Shown here piece by piece: positions 38,815 through 44,900 of a DNA stretch of 47,403 nucleotides. Made by a program: the position numbers and the translations under genes. The notes below the pieces were generated by a model. The model saw only the letters and a program-made list of their open reading frames with translations. It ran no database searches and was not told the DNA's origin. Within the stretch, counting starts at the first letter, position 1, and every line of letters starts with the position of its first letter. Source of the DNA: a virus; IMG/VR virus record IMGVR_UViG_3300031951_000283, positions 1-47,403 of that record, one strand, 5' to 3'.

Positions 38815-38843
38815 AAATTTCAACAAAAATCGCCTAGGCCCCG

Positions 38844-38873
38844 TTATCCACAGGTCAGACCAAGTTATCCACA
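38844..38873. promoter_or_regulatory. two direct DnaA boxes
   Basis: TTATCCACA at 38844-38852 and again at 38865-38873, 21 bp apart (two helical turns). Each is followed by AGGTC. Confidence 0.65.
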
Positions 38874-38885
38874 GGTCATTTATGA

Positions 38886-38901
38886 TGTGATCAAAAACAC
38901 A
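38886..38901. promoter_or_regulatory. operator-like palindrome O5
   Basis: TGTGAT-CAAA-AACACA, one mismatch; 13 bp before the GGCGTGTCG of the next promoter. Confidence 0.45.
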
Positions 38902-38914
38902 CCCAGAGTTTTAC

Positions 38915-38954
38915 GGCGTGTCGTTTTGATTTTGTCAGTAGAAAATGATAGACT
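38915..38954 (+). promoter_or_regulatory. right-arm promoter with GGCGTGTCG
   Basis: GGCGTGTCG (38915-38923), TTGATT (38926-38931), 17 nt, TAGACT (38949-38954) after TGA. Drives the gene at 38986, which has AAAGAAAGG. Confidence 0.7.
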
Positions 38955-38985
38955 TACGGAGTAAGAATAAAGAAAGGAAACTCGA

Positions 38986-39483
38986 ATGGGTTTAGACATG
39001 TATCTTAGTGCTAAAAAGCACTTTCACAAAATCAATTGGCAAGCGTTACAGAATAATGATGAATTATCTTATTCGTCACCTGAAGCCGTTTTCCCTCAAT
39101 TCAATAATCTAATGGAATTGACACAATTATCTAATGTCGCAACAGACATTTATGGAGCAAGCGTTGAAGTTACATGCGCTTATTGGCGTAAGGCTAATCA
39201 GATACATAAATGGTTTGTCGATAATGTTCAGAGCGGTAATGATAACTGCGGTGAATACTATGTATCACAAGATAAACTAAAGGAATTGCGTGACCTATGC
39301 CAAGAGGCATTGGATAATCGTGACCCTAATCTATTGCCACCACAAGCAGGATTTTTCTTTGGTGGGACAGACATTGACGAATGGTATTGGCAAGACCTAA
39401 AGAATACTATCTCTCAATTAGATAGGGTTTTTGCCCTACCCCAATTGTCCGAATTGTCCTTTTCCTACAATTCGTCATGGTAG
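38986..39483 (+). CDS. conserved phage protein (MGLDMYL family)
   Basis: The 165-residue protein starts MGLDMYLSAKK and has CAYWRKANQIHKWFVDNVQ, DNCGEYYVSQDKL and GFFFGGTDIDEWYWQDLKNT. This pattern is recalled from many unrelated phages and some plasmids, where its role is not known. Conserved Trp, Cys and acidic residues (CGEY, DEWYW) suggest a small binding or enzyme fold. It has its own promoter. It is probably an early, non-structural gene. Confidence 0.75.
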   Translation: MGLDMYLSAKKHFHKINWQALQNNDELSYSSPEAVFPQFNNLMELTQLSNVATDIYGASVEVTCAYWRKANQIHKWFVDNVQSGNDNCGEYYVSQDKLKELRDLCQEALDNRDPNLLPPQAGFFFGGTDIDEWYWQDLKNTISQLDRVFALPQLSELSFSYNSSW

Positions 39484-39485
39484 GT

Positions 39486-39525
39486 AGCGTGTCGGGTTGA
39501 AAATGTCAGCCCGACATGATAGGAT
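39486..39525 (+). promoter_or_regulatory. right-arm promoter with AGCGTGTCG and inverted repeat
   Basis: AGCGTGTCG (39486-39494), TTGAAA (39497-39502), 17 nt, TAGGAT (39520-39525) after TGA. TGTCGGG (39490-39496) and CCCGACA (39510-39516) form an inverted repeat over the -35. Confidence 0.65.
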
Positions 39526-39550
39526 TTATTTATAAAGAAAGGACAGATAA

Positions 39551-39763
39551 ATGGATAAATTAGAATACGCACTAAGAGCAATACAGAATTGCTATGTTTG
39601 CGATGGTAAAGGTAATTTGTATTGGGGACAAGGCGAGGACTTTGACTGCGAAGTTTGCGAATGTAATCCTTATGAGTTATTATTGGATAATGACGGAGAT
39701 GTAATTTGGGACAACGGCTTACTAAGTGAGCCTGAGTTGCTAATGAGTATGGAGGCTAAATAA
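39551..39763 (+). CDS. DnaJ-type zinc-finger small protein
   Basis: 70 residues: CYVCDGKGNLYWGQGEDFDC then EVCECNPYELLLDNDGDVIW. Two C-x2-C-type pairs make a zinc ribbon like that of DnaJ. The minus-strand 36-residue peptide at 35901 is a shorter relative. AAAGAAAGGA precedes the start; TAATG couples it to the next gene. Confidence 0.7.
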   Translation: MDKLEYALRAIQNCYVCDGKGNLYWGQGEDFDCEVCECNPYELLLDNDGDVIWDNGLLSEPELLMSMEAK

Positions 39764-39933
39764 TGAAAAAGAATGTTTTGATTAGTTTTATTACTGAGGC
39801 AGAAACAGACATAGAAGCGGTGTTCAACCTAAATAAAGTTTTATACCAATTACCTGATAGCGATTTGGTAAAGTTTGATGTGTTTGATGTTGTATTGTGT
39901 GACGGAGTTGGACAAGAAGGAGCGGTGGCATAA
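39763..39933 (+). CDS. small hypothetical protein
   Basis: A 56-residue frame, MKKNVLISFITEAETDIEAV then VLYQLPDSDLVKFDVFDVVL. A beta-alpha-beta pattern like that of the 45-residue protein at 37140 (both begin with a short basic stretch, then an acidic helix). TAATG coupling. Function unknown. Confidence 0.6.
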   Translation: MKKNVLISFITEAETDIEAVFNLNKVLYQLPDSDLVKFDVFDVVLCDGVGQEGAVA

Positions 39934-40227
39934 ATGGGAAGCAATTTTGCTAATGACTTGGTTACTATTGGAGATTTGGGTATTGCCTTAGACATTGAAA
40001 GTCAGATAGGAATACACTTACAGTCTAATCACTACCCGCCCGTTCCTAAAACTATGATAAAGCCTTGTATTGAGGCTATTGATGCCGTAAATGACGCAGG
40101 GCTATGGGACTTGGACATTCCCCTACCTGAAGGCGTATTGTGGAAGGGTTTGACTTCAGCACCAGCACACGCTATTATTGAAGCACACCACCTAAATGCT
40201 TGGCTTATTGAACGAGAGGAATACTAA
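39934..40227 (+). CDS. conserved hypothetical early protein
   Basis: The 97-residue protein has LQSNHYPPVPKTMIKPCIEAIDA and PLPEGVLWKG then AIIEAHHLNAWLIE. NHYPPVP...M...C..AI is a pattern recalled from actinophage proteins of unknown role. It begins directly after the stop of the preceding gene. Confidence 0.7.
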   Translation: MGSNFANDLVTIGDLGIALDIESQIGIHLQSNHYPPVPKTMIKPCIEAIDAVNDAGLWDLDIPLPEGVLWKGLTSAPAHAIIEAHHLNAWLIEREEY

Positions 40228-40228
40228 A

Positions 40229-40435
40229 ATGGACTATAACTACCTACTAACTACTGAGTATGACGGAGAGATTTATTCTACCCACAGAATAAATGATTTT
40301 ACTGATGCCGCACAGGTTTGGTCAATGTGTAGAGATAGTGGAGATGCTAAGGCGTATGCTCGCTATACTATCATGGACCCAGCAGGACTAAGTTATACTA
40401 AAACTTTCTATGCTAATGGTATGGTAAATGTCTGA
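40229..40435 (+). CDS. hypothetical small protein
   Basis: 68 residues from ATG 40229 (MDYNYLLTTEYDGEIYSTHR then DSGDAKAYARYTIMDPAGLS). A frame from 40196 would overlap the previous gene by 32 bp without a ribosome site. Beta-rich; it ends inside the next gene by 8 bp. Function unknown. Confidence 0.65.
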   Translation: MDYNYLLTTEYDGEIYSTHRINDFTDAAQVWSMCRDSGDAKAYARYTIMDPAGLSYTKTFYANGMVNV

Positions 40436-40661
40436 TACAATAATTCGTATGGAAGAAGACTTTACTCATGTTGATGTTCTCAATGCCGACCAGTTAGAGA
40501 TTGGAGATCTAATTGGTATCGGTGGAGAGATTGTAAAAGTAATTGCAATTGCTCCACTTCACTATGGGTTCAATCTTGCTATAGAAAATAATTTTGGCGA
40601 AAAAGATTTTGTTGATGTAAGTGAAGATGACACTTTCAAATTGTATATAGAAAACTTCTAA
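40428..40661 (+). CDS. hypothetical small protein, hedgehog/SH3-like strand pattern
   Basis: 77 residues: VDVLNADQLEIGDLIGIGGE then IVKVIAIAPLHYGFNLAIEN. The DQLEIGDLI...G.IV.V..I pattern resembles short beta-barrel modules in actinophage early proteins. It is last in the 39551 run. Function unknown. Confidence 0.65.
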   Translation: MSDTIIRMEEDFTHVDVLNADQLEIGDLIGIGGEIVKVIAIAPLHYGFNLAIENNFGEKDFVDVSEDDTFKLYIENF

Positions 40662-40694
40662 AAACCGCCTAGGCAATTCAGACAATTCGGACAT

Positions 40695-40723
40695 TTGCAT
40701 TTTTGTTATTTTTATGATAAGAT
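40695..40723 (+). promoter_or_regulatory. near-leaderless promoter
   Basis: TTGCAT (40695-40700), 17 nt, TAAGAT (40718-40723) after TGA, then TATTAC and the ATG at 40730: a 6-nt gap. Confidence 0.65.
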
Positions 40724-40729
40724 TATTAC

Positions 40730-40861
40730 ATGATGAAAAAAACGGCTGAGGAATTACGCAGACTTATGGAATTACGCAGATCTAATGCTGCCACTCCATT
40801 AAGGAACAAAAAAGCATACTCCCGTAAAGTTAAACACAAAAAATTTGACTTATCAAAATAA
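40730..40861 (+). CDS. 43-residue basic protein
   Basis: MMKKTAEELRRLMELRRSNA then ATPLRNKKAYSRKVKHKKFD. Highly basic, with a RRSNAATP...N...Y.RK.KHK pattern recalled from phage small proteins; possibly nucleic-acid binding. It has a leaderless-type start. Its end overlaps the promoter of the next gene. Confidence 0.65.
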   Translation: MMKKTAEELRRLMELRRSNAATPLRNKKAYSRKVKHKKFDLSK

Positions 40862-40873
40862 AAATGTTATAAT
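40845..40873 (+). promoter_or_regulatory. promoter of the 40894 gene
   Basis: TTGACT (40845-40850), 17 nt, TATAAT (40868-40873) after TGT; then AAAGAAAGGA before the ATG. The best -10 of the arm. Confidence 0.75.
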
Positions 40874-40893
40874 AAAAATAAAGAAAGGACCCC

Positions 40894-41613
40894 ATGAAAC
40901 TAAAACGTTCTATGGATAGGAAGGTAACTAATGCTGTCTCACCCAACGGAAAAACCCCAACAATTGCCAACACTTTTGGATTGCCTGCTGGTAAGGCTTT
41001 CTCGTGCCCTGGTGCCACTAACACTTGTGAGAGCGTTTGCTACGCAGGAAAACTTGAAAGAATCTACAAAGGCGTAAAGGCTGTCCTACTTCATAACTGG
41101 GAATTACTAAAAGACGCTGACCATGACACTATGGAAGCATTGCTCATGGACATGATTGCAGACTTTAGAAAAGATTGTGAAAAGAAAGACGCTCCTATGC
41201 TATTCCGTATCCACTGGGACGGAGACTTCTTTAGTGATGACTATGCGTTTGCATGGAAACACGTTATTCTAAATAATCCTGACATAAAGTTCTGGGTCTA
41301 TACTCGTGTAGCCTCTGCTGCTGACATGCTCAAGGGTATTGATAATCTTAGCCTATACTATTCTACAGATAAAGATAACAAAGAGATTGCTATTAGTCTA
41401 AATAAGGAAAAGGGTATTCGTTTAGCATACCTTGCAGATACCTTCGCAATTGGGCAGGCAGATCTAAAAGAGATGATAGGCAAGGTGGGTGCTAAGTGCC
41501 CTGAGAATAAAAAGGCTATTCCCCTAATTGACAAAAATGGGTCTGCTTGTGTAAAATGTAATCTATGTGTTAGCAATAAGGCTGACATAGTCTTTAGCGC
41601 AAAGAAAAAGTGA
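40894..41613 (+). CDS. Gp37/Gp68-like phage protein with conserved cysteines
   Basis: The 239-residue protein contains SCPGATNTCESVCYAGKLER (Cys38, Cys45, Cys49), LFRIHWDGDFFSDDYAFAWK, FWVYTRVASAADMLKGIDN and a C-terminal CVKCNLCVSNKADIVF. The layout is close to phage Gp37/Gp68-type proteins (DUF5131/DUF7227 region), which look like TIM-barrel enzymes; the cysteine clusters hint at an iron-sulphur or zinc site, as in radical-SAM relatives. No reaction is established. It has a strong promoter and AAAGAAAGGA, so expression is probably high and early. Confidence 0.65.
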   Translation: MKLKRSMDRKVTNAVSPNGKTPTIANTFGLPAGKAFSCPGATNTCESVCYAGKLERIYKGVKAVLLHNWELLKDADHDTMEALLMDMIADFRKDCEKKDAPMLFRIHWDGDFFSDDYAFAWKHVILNNPDIKFWVYTRVASAADMLKGIDNLSLYYSTDKDNKEIAISLNKEKGIRLAYLADTFAIGQADLKEMIGKVGAKCPENKKAIPLIDKNGSACVKCNLCVSNKADIVFSAKKK

Positions 41614-41616
41614 TAA

Positions 41617-41685
41617 ATGAAAGTCCTATTACTAATCTTATGGGCTATCTTTTTAGGGATAATGTTCTACCCCCCTCTAAAGTGA
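41617..41685 (+). CDS. 22-residue membrane peptide
   Basis: MKVLLLILWAIFLGIMFYPP then LK. Almost entirely one transmembrane helix; it starts 3 nt after the preceding stop. Its stop overlaps palindrome O6. Real translation is plausible but unproved. Confidence 0.45.
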   Translation: MKVLLLILWAIFLGIMFYPPLK

Positions 41686-41696
41686 CCCAAATCACA
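41681..41696. promoter_or_regulatory. operator-like palindrome O6
   Basis: AGTGAC-CCAA-ATCACA, two mismatches from the perfect site, 40 bp before the -35 of the next promoter. Confidence 0.4.
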
Positions 41697-41736
41697 TGAG
41701 AGAAATCTCAAAATGTGAGAAAATGTCAAAAATAAC

Positions 41737-41765
41737 TTGACAATGGCAGAAATAAATGTCATACT
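41737..41765 (+). promoter_or_regulatory. promoter of the 41799 gene
   Basis: TTGACA (41737-41742), 17 nt, CATACT (41760-41765) after TGT. TGTCAA at 41725 and TTGACA form a 6-bp inverted repeat over the -35. Confidence 0.65.
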
Positions 41766-41798
41766 TATAACATAACCTACAAATAAAGGAGAAATACA

Positions 41799-41966
41799 AT
41801 GGCAGTAGCAACACAGACTTACAAGGTGGGCGACCTCTACACTTCACAGAAGTCAAAGGTCACAGGCACAATTACAGAAATCAAGCCAAACACAGATGGC
41901 TCAACTGTTCGTGTCAAACTTGATGTCAATGGCACACCACGCTGGACAACTTGGACAGCAAAGTAA
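41799..41966 (+). CDS. small SH3/KOW-like protein, copy 1
   Basis: A 55-residue frame: TYKVGDLYTSQKSKVTGTIT then STVRVKLDVNGTPRWTTWTA. The pattern Y-x-(V/I)-GDL-x-T-x-x-x-(S/T)-x-VTG-x-I is shared with the gene at 42568. Small five-strand barrel likely. The strong ribosome site AAAGGAGA sits 8 nt before the ATG. Function unknown. Confidence 0.7.
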   Translation: MAVATQTYKVGDLYTSQKSKVTGTITEIKPNTDGSTVRVKLDVNGTPRWTTWTAK

Positions 41967-41989
41967 TTAGCAAAAACGCTAAATGTCCT

Positions 41990-42012
41990 GAGCATGACAA
42001 CTAAAACTGCTC
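41990..42012 (+). promoter_or_regulatory. RAGCA stem-loop, copy 2
   Basis: GAGCA (41990-41994), 13-nt loop TGACAACTAAAAC, TGCTC (42008-42012). The only copy with a 13-nt loop. The next promoter starts 3 nt later. Confidence 0.65.
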
Positions 42013-42014
42013 AC

Positions 42015-42043
42015 TTGATTTTCTAACTGAAAAATGTTAGACT
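42015..42043 (+). promoter_or_regulatory. promoter of the 42083 gene
   Basis: TTGATT (42015-42020), 17 nt, TAGACT (42038-42043) after TGT, downstream of stem-loop copy 2. Confidence 0.65.
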
Positions 42044-42082
42044 TAGATACAGACCCAAACCCATAAGAAAGGAAACAAATAA

Positions 42083-42502
42083 ATGGCACGACAGAAAGCA
42101 ATTAGCGTAAAAATCGCTACAACTAAAGTTATCAAGGCTTTAGAAACTAAGTTAGCAGAAATCCAAAAAAACAAGGCTAACCAAAAACTAAATGAGGAGA
42201 AGTTCTCAAAGGCTCAAGAGAAGTATAACAAGGAAGTTGCTAAGTTAGCACTTGCTCAAATCTCTAAAGCAACAGACCTATCTGCTCATACTCGCTATAA
42301 CGGAGAAGTAAATGTATCTTTCTCACTACCAAAGGGAACGCTTGACCTTCCTACTGAACCTGAAAGAGATTTTGAGACTTTCCATGAGTGGCAATACAAG
42401 GAAATGATTGAGGAAATCGAGAACGCAATTCGTATTCTCAAGATGACAGATGAGGAAGTAGTTTCTACTTCTACTTACAACGCTATCGCCCGATACTTGT
42501 AA
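42083..42502 (+). CDS. coiled-coil early protein
   Basis: The 139-residue protein is mostly helical: KVIKALETKLAEIQKNKANQ through EKYNKEVAKLALAQ (about 15-60) is a coiled coil, then a short beta part (HTRYNGEVNVSFSLP) and a helical C-terminus (IEEIENAIRILKMTDEEVVS). Similar plans occur in actinophage proteins of unknown role. AGAAAGGA precedes the ATG. Confidence 0.7.
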   Translation: MARQKAISVKIATTKVIKALETKLAEIQKNKANQKLNEEKFSKAQEKYNKEVAKLALAQISKATDLSAHTRYNGEVNVSFSLPKGTLDLPTEPERDFETFHEWQYKEMIEEIENAIRILKMTDEEVVSTSTYNAIARYL

Positions 42503-42513
42503 TTCACTCTCCT

Positions 42514-42534
42514 GAGCATGAGATAAAACTGCTC
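42514..42534 (+). promoter_or_regulatory. RAGCA stem-loop, copy 3
   Basis: GAGCA (42514-42518), loop TGAGATAAAAC, TGCTC (42530-42534), starting 12 nt after the stop at 42502. No promoter follows, so the stem-loop is not simply a promoter part. Confidence 0.65.
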
Positions 42535-42567
42535 AACATAAACCCAATAGACAGAAAGGCAAAACAA

Positions 42568-42735
42568 ATGACATTAGGCGGATACACTTACCAAATCGGT
42601 GACTTGTTTACTACAAGCAAAACAGGTGTTACAGGTCGCATTGAAAAGTTTGTTCCACAAACTCGTAATGTAACTAAGGTAATGCTACGCTTGGCAAATA
42701 ATCAAACAAGATTTGCTATGGTAAAGACTTACTAA
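42568..42735 (+). CDS. small SH3/KOW-like protein, copy 2
   Basis: A 55-residue frame, YTYQIGDLFTTSKTGVTGRI then NVTKVMLRLANNQTRFAMVK, the same length and order as the protein at 41799. GAAAGG precedes the ATG. The two copies flank the coiled-coil gene. Function unknown. Confidence 0.7.
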   Translation: MTLGGYTYQIGDLFTTSKTGVTGRIEKFVPQTRNVTKVMLRLANNQTRFAMVKTY

Positions 42736-42739
42736 GTTT

Positions 42740-42802
42740 CTTTCCTGATAAGCCCCGCTAAAAAATGAAGTGGCGAAAGTCCTTGCGGGTATTCCTGGAA
42801 AG
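42740..42802 (+). ncRNA. structured RNA element with GNRA loop
   Basis: Stems nest as CTTTCC/GGAAAG (42740-42745 with 42797-42802), CCCGC/GCGGG (42754-42758 with 42785-42789) and AAG-T-GGC/GTC-CTT closed by a GAAA tetraloop (42768-42784), with an A-rich bulge on one side. It starts 5 nt after a stop codon and is followed by stem-loop copy 4. No U-run is present. Confidence 0.5.
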
Positions 42803-42810
42803 ATCATCCT

Positions 42811-42831
42811 GAGCATGATGTAAAACTGCTC
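42811..42831 (+). promoter_or_regulatory. RAGCA stem-loop, copy 4
   Basis: GAGCA (42811-42815), loop TGATGTAAAAC, TGCTC (42827-42831), followed by AAATTTCCTAGGC. Confidence 0.65.
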
Positions 42832-42855
42832 CCCTCTAAAAAATTTCCTAGGCGA

Positions 42856-42871
42856 TGTGATTTTAATCATA
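42856..42871. promoter_or_regulatory. operator-like palindrome O7
   Basis: TGTGAT-TTTA-ATCATA, one mismatch; it lies between CCTAGG and the next promoter. Confidence 0.45.
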
Positions 42872-42903
42872 GTCCACTATGTGAGATGGTTTACGTACCT
42901 GAT

Positions 42904-42932
42904 TTGCTTTTCCCCCTAAAAAATGTTATGCT
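42904..42932 (+). promoter_or_regulatory. promoter of the 42959 gene
   Basis: TTGCTT (42904-42909), 17 nt, TATGCT (42927-42932) after TGT. TTTACGTACC just upstream is also found before the 43869 gene. Confidence 0.6.
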
Positions 42933-42958
42933 TAGATTATCAAAAAGAAAGGGTAAAA

Positions 42959-43222
42959 ATGATTAGCACCGCAATAGCAATACAAATGGCAACACAAGAG
43001 GCAGTAACAGATGAATCAGTAATGGACATGGCGTCTGCGCTATACCACCACAGAAATGAAATGACTAATGATGAATTTGCTCAGGCAATGTTTAGATATT
43101 CTGCTCACCTATCAGCAATGACCGCAACCTTGGTTACTCATGCCTGCTTGACTGAAAGCCAAATAAATGATATGCTTGAAACAATAAAGGAAATGGACTC
43201 AATGGGAAAGGATATTGAATAA
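42959..43222 (+). CDS. hypothetical early protein
   Basis: 87 residues from ATG 42959 (MISTAIAIQMATQEAVTDES), which has AAAGAAAGGG 7 nt upstream; the in-frame ATG at 42923 lies inside the -10 region. Helical; SALYHHRNEMTNDEFAQAMF and LSAMTATLVTHACLTESQ. It shares one base with the next gene. Function unknown. Confidence 0.7.
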   Translation: MISTAIAIQMATQEAVTDESVMDMASALYHHRNEMTNDEFAQAMFRYSAHLSAMTATLVTHACLTESQINDMLETIKEMDSMGKDIE

Positions 43223-43644
43223 TGGACCAGGTAATAATTAAAGATAATCACTATATGACACGAGAATTCCTTGAGTCACGTATTGTAGAAAACGAAACAC
43301 GAATCAAGCAACTTGAGGAGCACATCCAAACGGTTACACAACGTTCATACACTGAGGCTGCAGAGCGCTCCCGTATGCGTAATGAAATGCAAGATTGGAC
43401 CATGGCAGCATTAGAGGAGCGAGAAATCTCTGAAACTAATGCAGAAGAAATTGCATCAATTTGTGGATTTGAACTAACGAAAGAATTCGAAGTTGAAGTA
43501 ACGGTCCAGTACTCAGTTACTGTAAATGCAAAGAATGAAGAAGAAGCAGTGAATGCTATTCATGAAATTGATTTTGATTCAGTTTCTTATAATGATGACC
43601 AAATTTCATGGTTGTCTTCAAGTGTAGACAGTGTTGACATTTAA
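43222..43644 (+). CDS. coiled-coil plus beta-domain early protein
   Basis: 140 residues: an N-terminal coiled coil (ESRIVENETRIKQLEEHIQT, about 15-60), then EEREISETNAEEIASICGFE and a beta domain (EFEVEVTVQYSVTVNAKNEE). The closing region (AVNAIHEIDFDSVSY) matches a plan recalled from actinophage conserved proteins. Coupled to the 42959 gene. Function unknown. Confidence 0.7.
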   Translation: MDQVIIKDNHYMTREFLESRIVENETRIKQLEEHIQTVTQRSYTEAAERSRMRNEMQDWTMAALEEREISETNAEEIASICGFELTKEFEVEVTVQYSVTVNAKNEEEAVNAIHEIDFDSVSYNDDQISWLSSSVDSVDI

Positions 43645-43651
43645 ATGCATT

Positions 43652-43709
43652 GGCCCAATTAATCCTGGGCCACTGTAGGTCCTCTTTCCCTTTCTTTAGA
43701 GGATCCTAC
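43652..43709 (+). terminator. two tandem hairpins after 43222-43644
   Basis: GGCCCA/TGGGCC (43652-43657 with 43666-43671) and GTAGG-T-CCTCT/AGAGG-AT-CCTAC (43675-43685 with 43698-43709). The stems are stable but no U-tract follows. They may end transcription or protect the mRNA end. Confidence 0.5.
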
Positions 43710-43717
43710 GCCGACCT

Positions 43718-43738
43718 AAGCATGTCGTAAAACTGCTT
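43718..43738 (+). promoter_or_regulatory. RAGCA stem-loop, copy 5
   Basis: AAGCA (43718-43722), loop TGTCGTAAAAC, TGCTT (43734-43738), then AAATTTCCTAGGC. The closing pair is A-T as in copy 1. Confidence 0.65.
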
Positions 43739-43781
43739 TAAAAATTTCCTAGGCAGATTTATTTTATTTTGTCAAATTTAC

Positions 43782-43838
43782 GGCGTGTCGGGGCTTTACG
43801 TACCAGGATTTGCAATTGTCAGGGGCTTATGCTAAGAT
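43782..43838 (+). promoter_or_regulatory. promoter of the DUF932 gene, with GGCGTGTCG
   Basis: TTGCAA (43810-43815), 17 nt, TAAGAT (43833-43838) after TGC. GGCGTGTCG (43782-43790) is 19 bp upstream of the -35 here, not next to it. Confidence 0.6.
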
Positions 43839-43868
43839 TGATAAATACACAACAGAAAGGATAAATAA

Positions 43869-44885
43869 ATGGCGCATGAATTAGAAACGCAAAATGGCGT
43901 TGCTTCTTTCGCATCATTCCGTGAGCCTGCTTGGCATGGTCTTGGCACAGTATTCACGGAAGAAAAAACAACAGCAGAAATGTTATCTGCTGCTAACCTA
44001 AACAATTGGAATGTTCGTCTTGAGGACGTAAATGTTCCATCTCACTTATCATCAGATAAGAATTATCAATACGTTATCCGTACTAACCCTACAGATAACA
44101 CACAGACCGACATTCTTGGTGTTGTCGGTGAGCGTTACCATGTTTTACAGAATGAAGATTTATTCTCATTCGGTGATAACATTCTTGACGGCGGAGGTCG
44201 TTGGGAAACTGCTGGCTCCATTCGTGGTGGTCGTGTTGTATTCGGTTCTCTTGCTCTTGAGCGTGAGACAATTCTTGACCCTAATGGTGTTGCAGACAAG
44301 GTAAAAACTTATTTGCTCATCAATACATCACATGACGGCTCGATTGCTATTCAAGCCTCAATTACACCTGTTCGTGTCGTATGCGCTAACACTCTAAACC
44401 TTGCTTTAGGTTCTAAGCGTGGTCGTAATGCTATCAAGCAGACATTCAAGATACGCCACACACAGACCGCAAGCGGTAAAGTGCAAGTTGCTCGTGAGAC
44501 TCTTGGTCTTGCTAATAAGTACATGGACGCTTTTGATGTTATGGCTAAGGCTATGATTGAAAAAGAAATCACAGCGCAACAGTTCAATGACATTGTTCTC
44601 GCTGCGTATCCAAAGCCTGATGAAGAAAAGAAAGGCGCACTTACTCGTTGGACTAACAAGATTGATGTTATCAATGACATCTACACAGGTGAGTTCAATG
44701 GCATGATTGCTGGTAATGCGTGGGGTGCTTTCAATGCACTTACTGAACGCCTTGATTGGCACCGCTCTGCTCGTGGTGGAAACACTGAGGCAATGCTCGC
44801 TGCTGCTTCTGGTTTTGACCCATCAATTACAGCAGAAAAAAATCGTCTGCTAAGTATTGTAAAAAATACTTTAGCGATTGCATAA
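43869..44885 (+). CDS. DUF932 / TIGR03299 phage-plasmid-like protein
   Basis: The 338-residue protein opens MAHELETQNGVASFASFREPAWHGLGTVFTEEKTT, the diagnostic opening of the DUF932/TIGR03299 family in actinophages. ILGVVGERYHVLQNEDLFSF, WETAGSIRGGRVVFGSLAL and SITPVRVVCANTLNLAL are further conserved blocks. Members are frequent in phages and plasmids, with a proposed but unproved link to DNA metabolism or recombination. Length is typical. It has its own promoter and GAAAGGA. An early gene of unknown biochemical role. Confidence 0.9.
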   Translation: MAHELETQNGVASFASFREPAWHGLGTVFTEEKTTAEMLSAANLNNWNVRLEDVNVPSHLSSDKNYQYVIRTNPTDNTQTDILGVVGERYHVLQNEDLFSFGDNILDGGGRWETAGSIRGGRVVFGSLALERETILDPNGVADKVKTYLLINTSHDGSIAIQASITPVRVVCANTLNLALGSKRGRNAIKQTFKIRHTQTASGKVQVARETLGLANKYMDAFDVMAKAMIEKEITAQQFNDIVLAAYPKPDEEKKGALTRWTNKIDVINDIYTGEFNGMIAGNAWGAFNALTERLDWHRSARGGNTEAMLAAASGFDPSITAEKNRLLSIVKNTLAIA

Positions 44886-44900
44886 GTAATCGCAACTCCT

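Noticed and set aside
36464-38873. An attachment site for integration
   Set aside because: There is no integrase gene or tRNA-like sequence in the window; the repeated 9-mers match DnaA boxes better.
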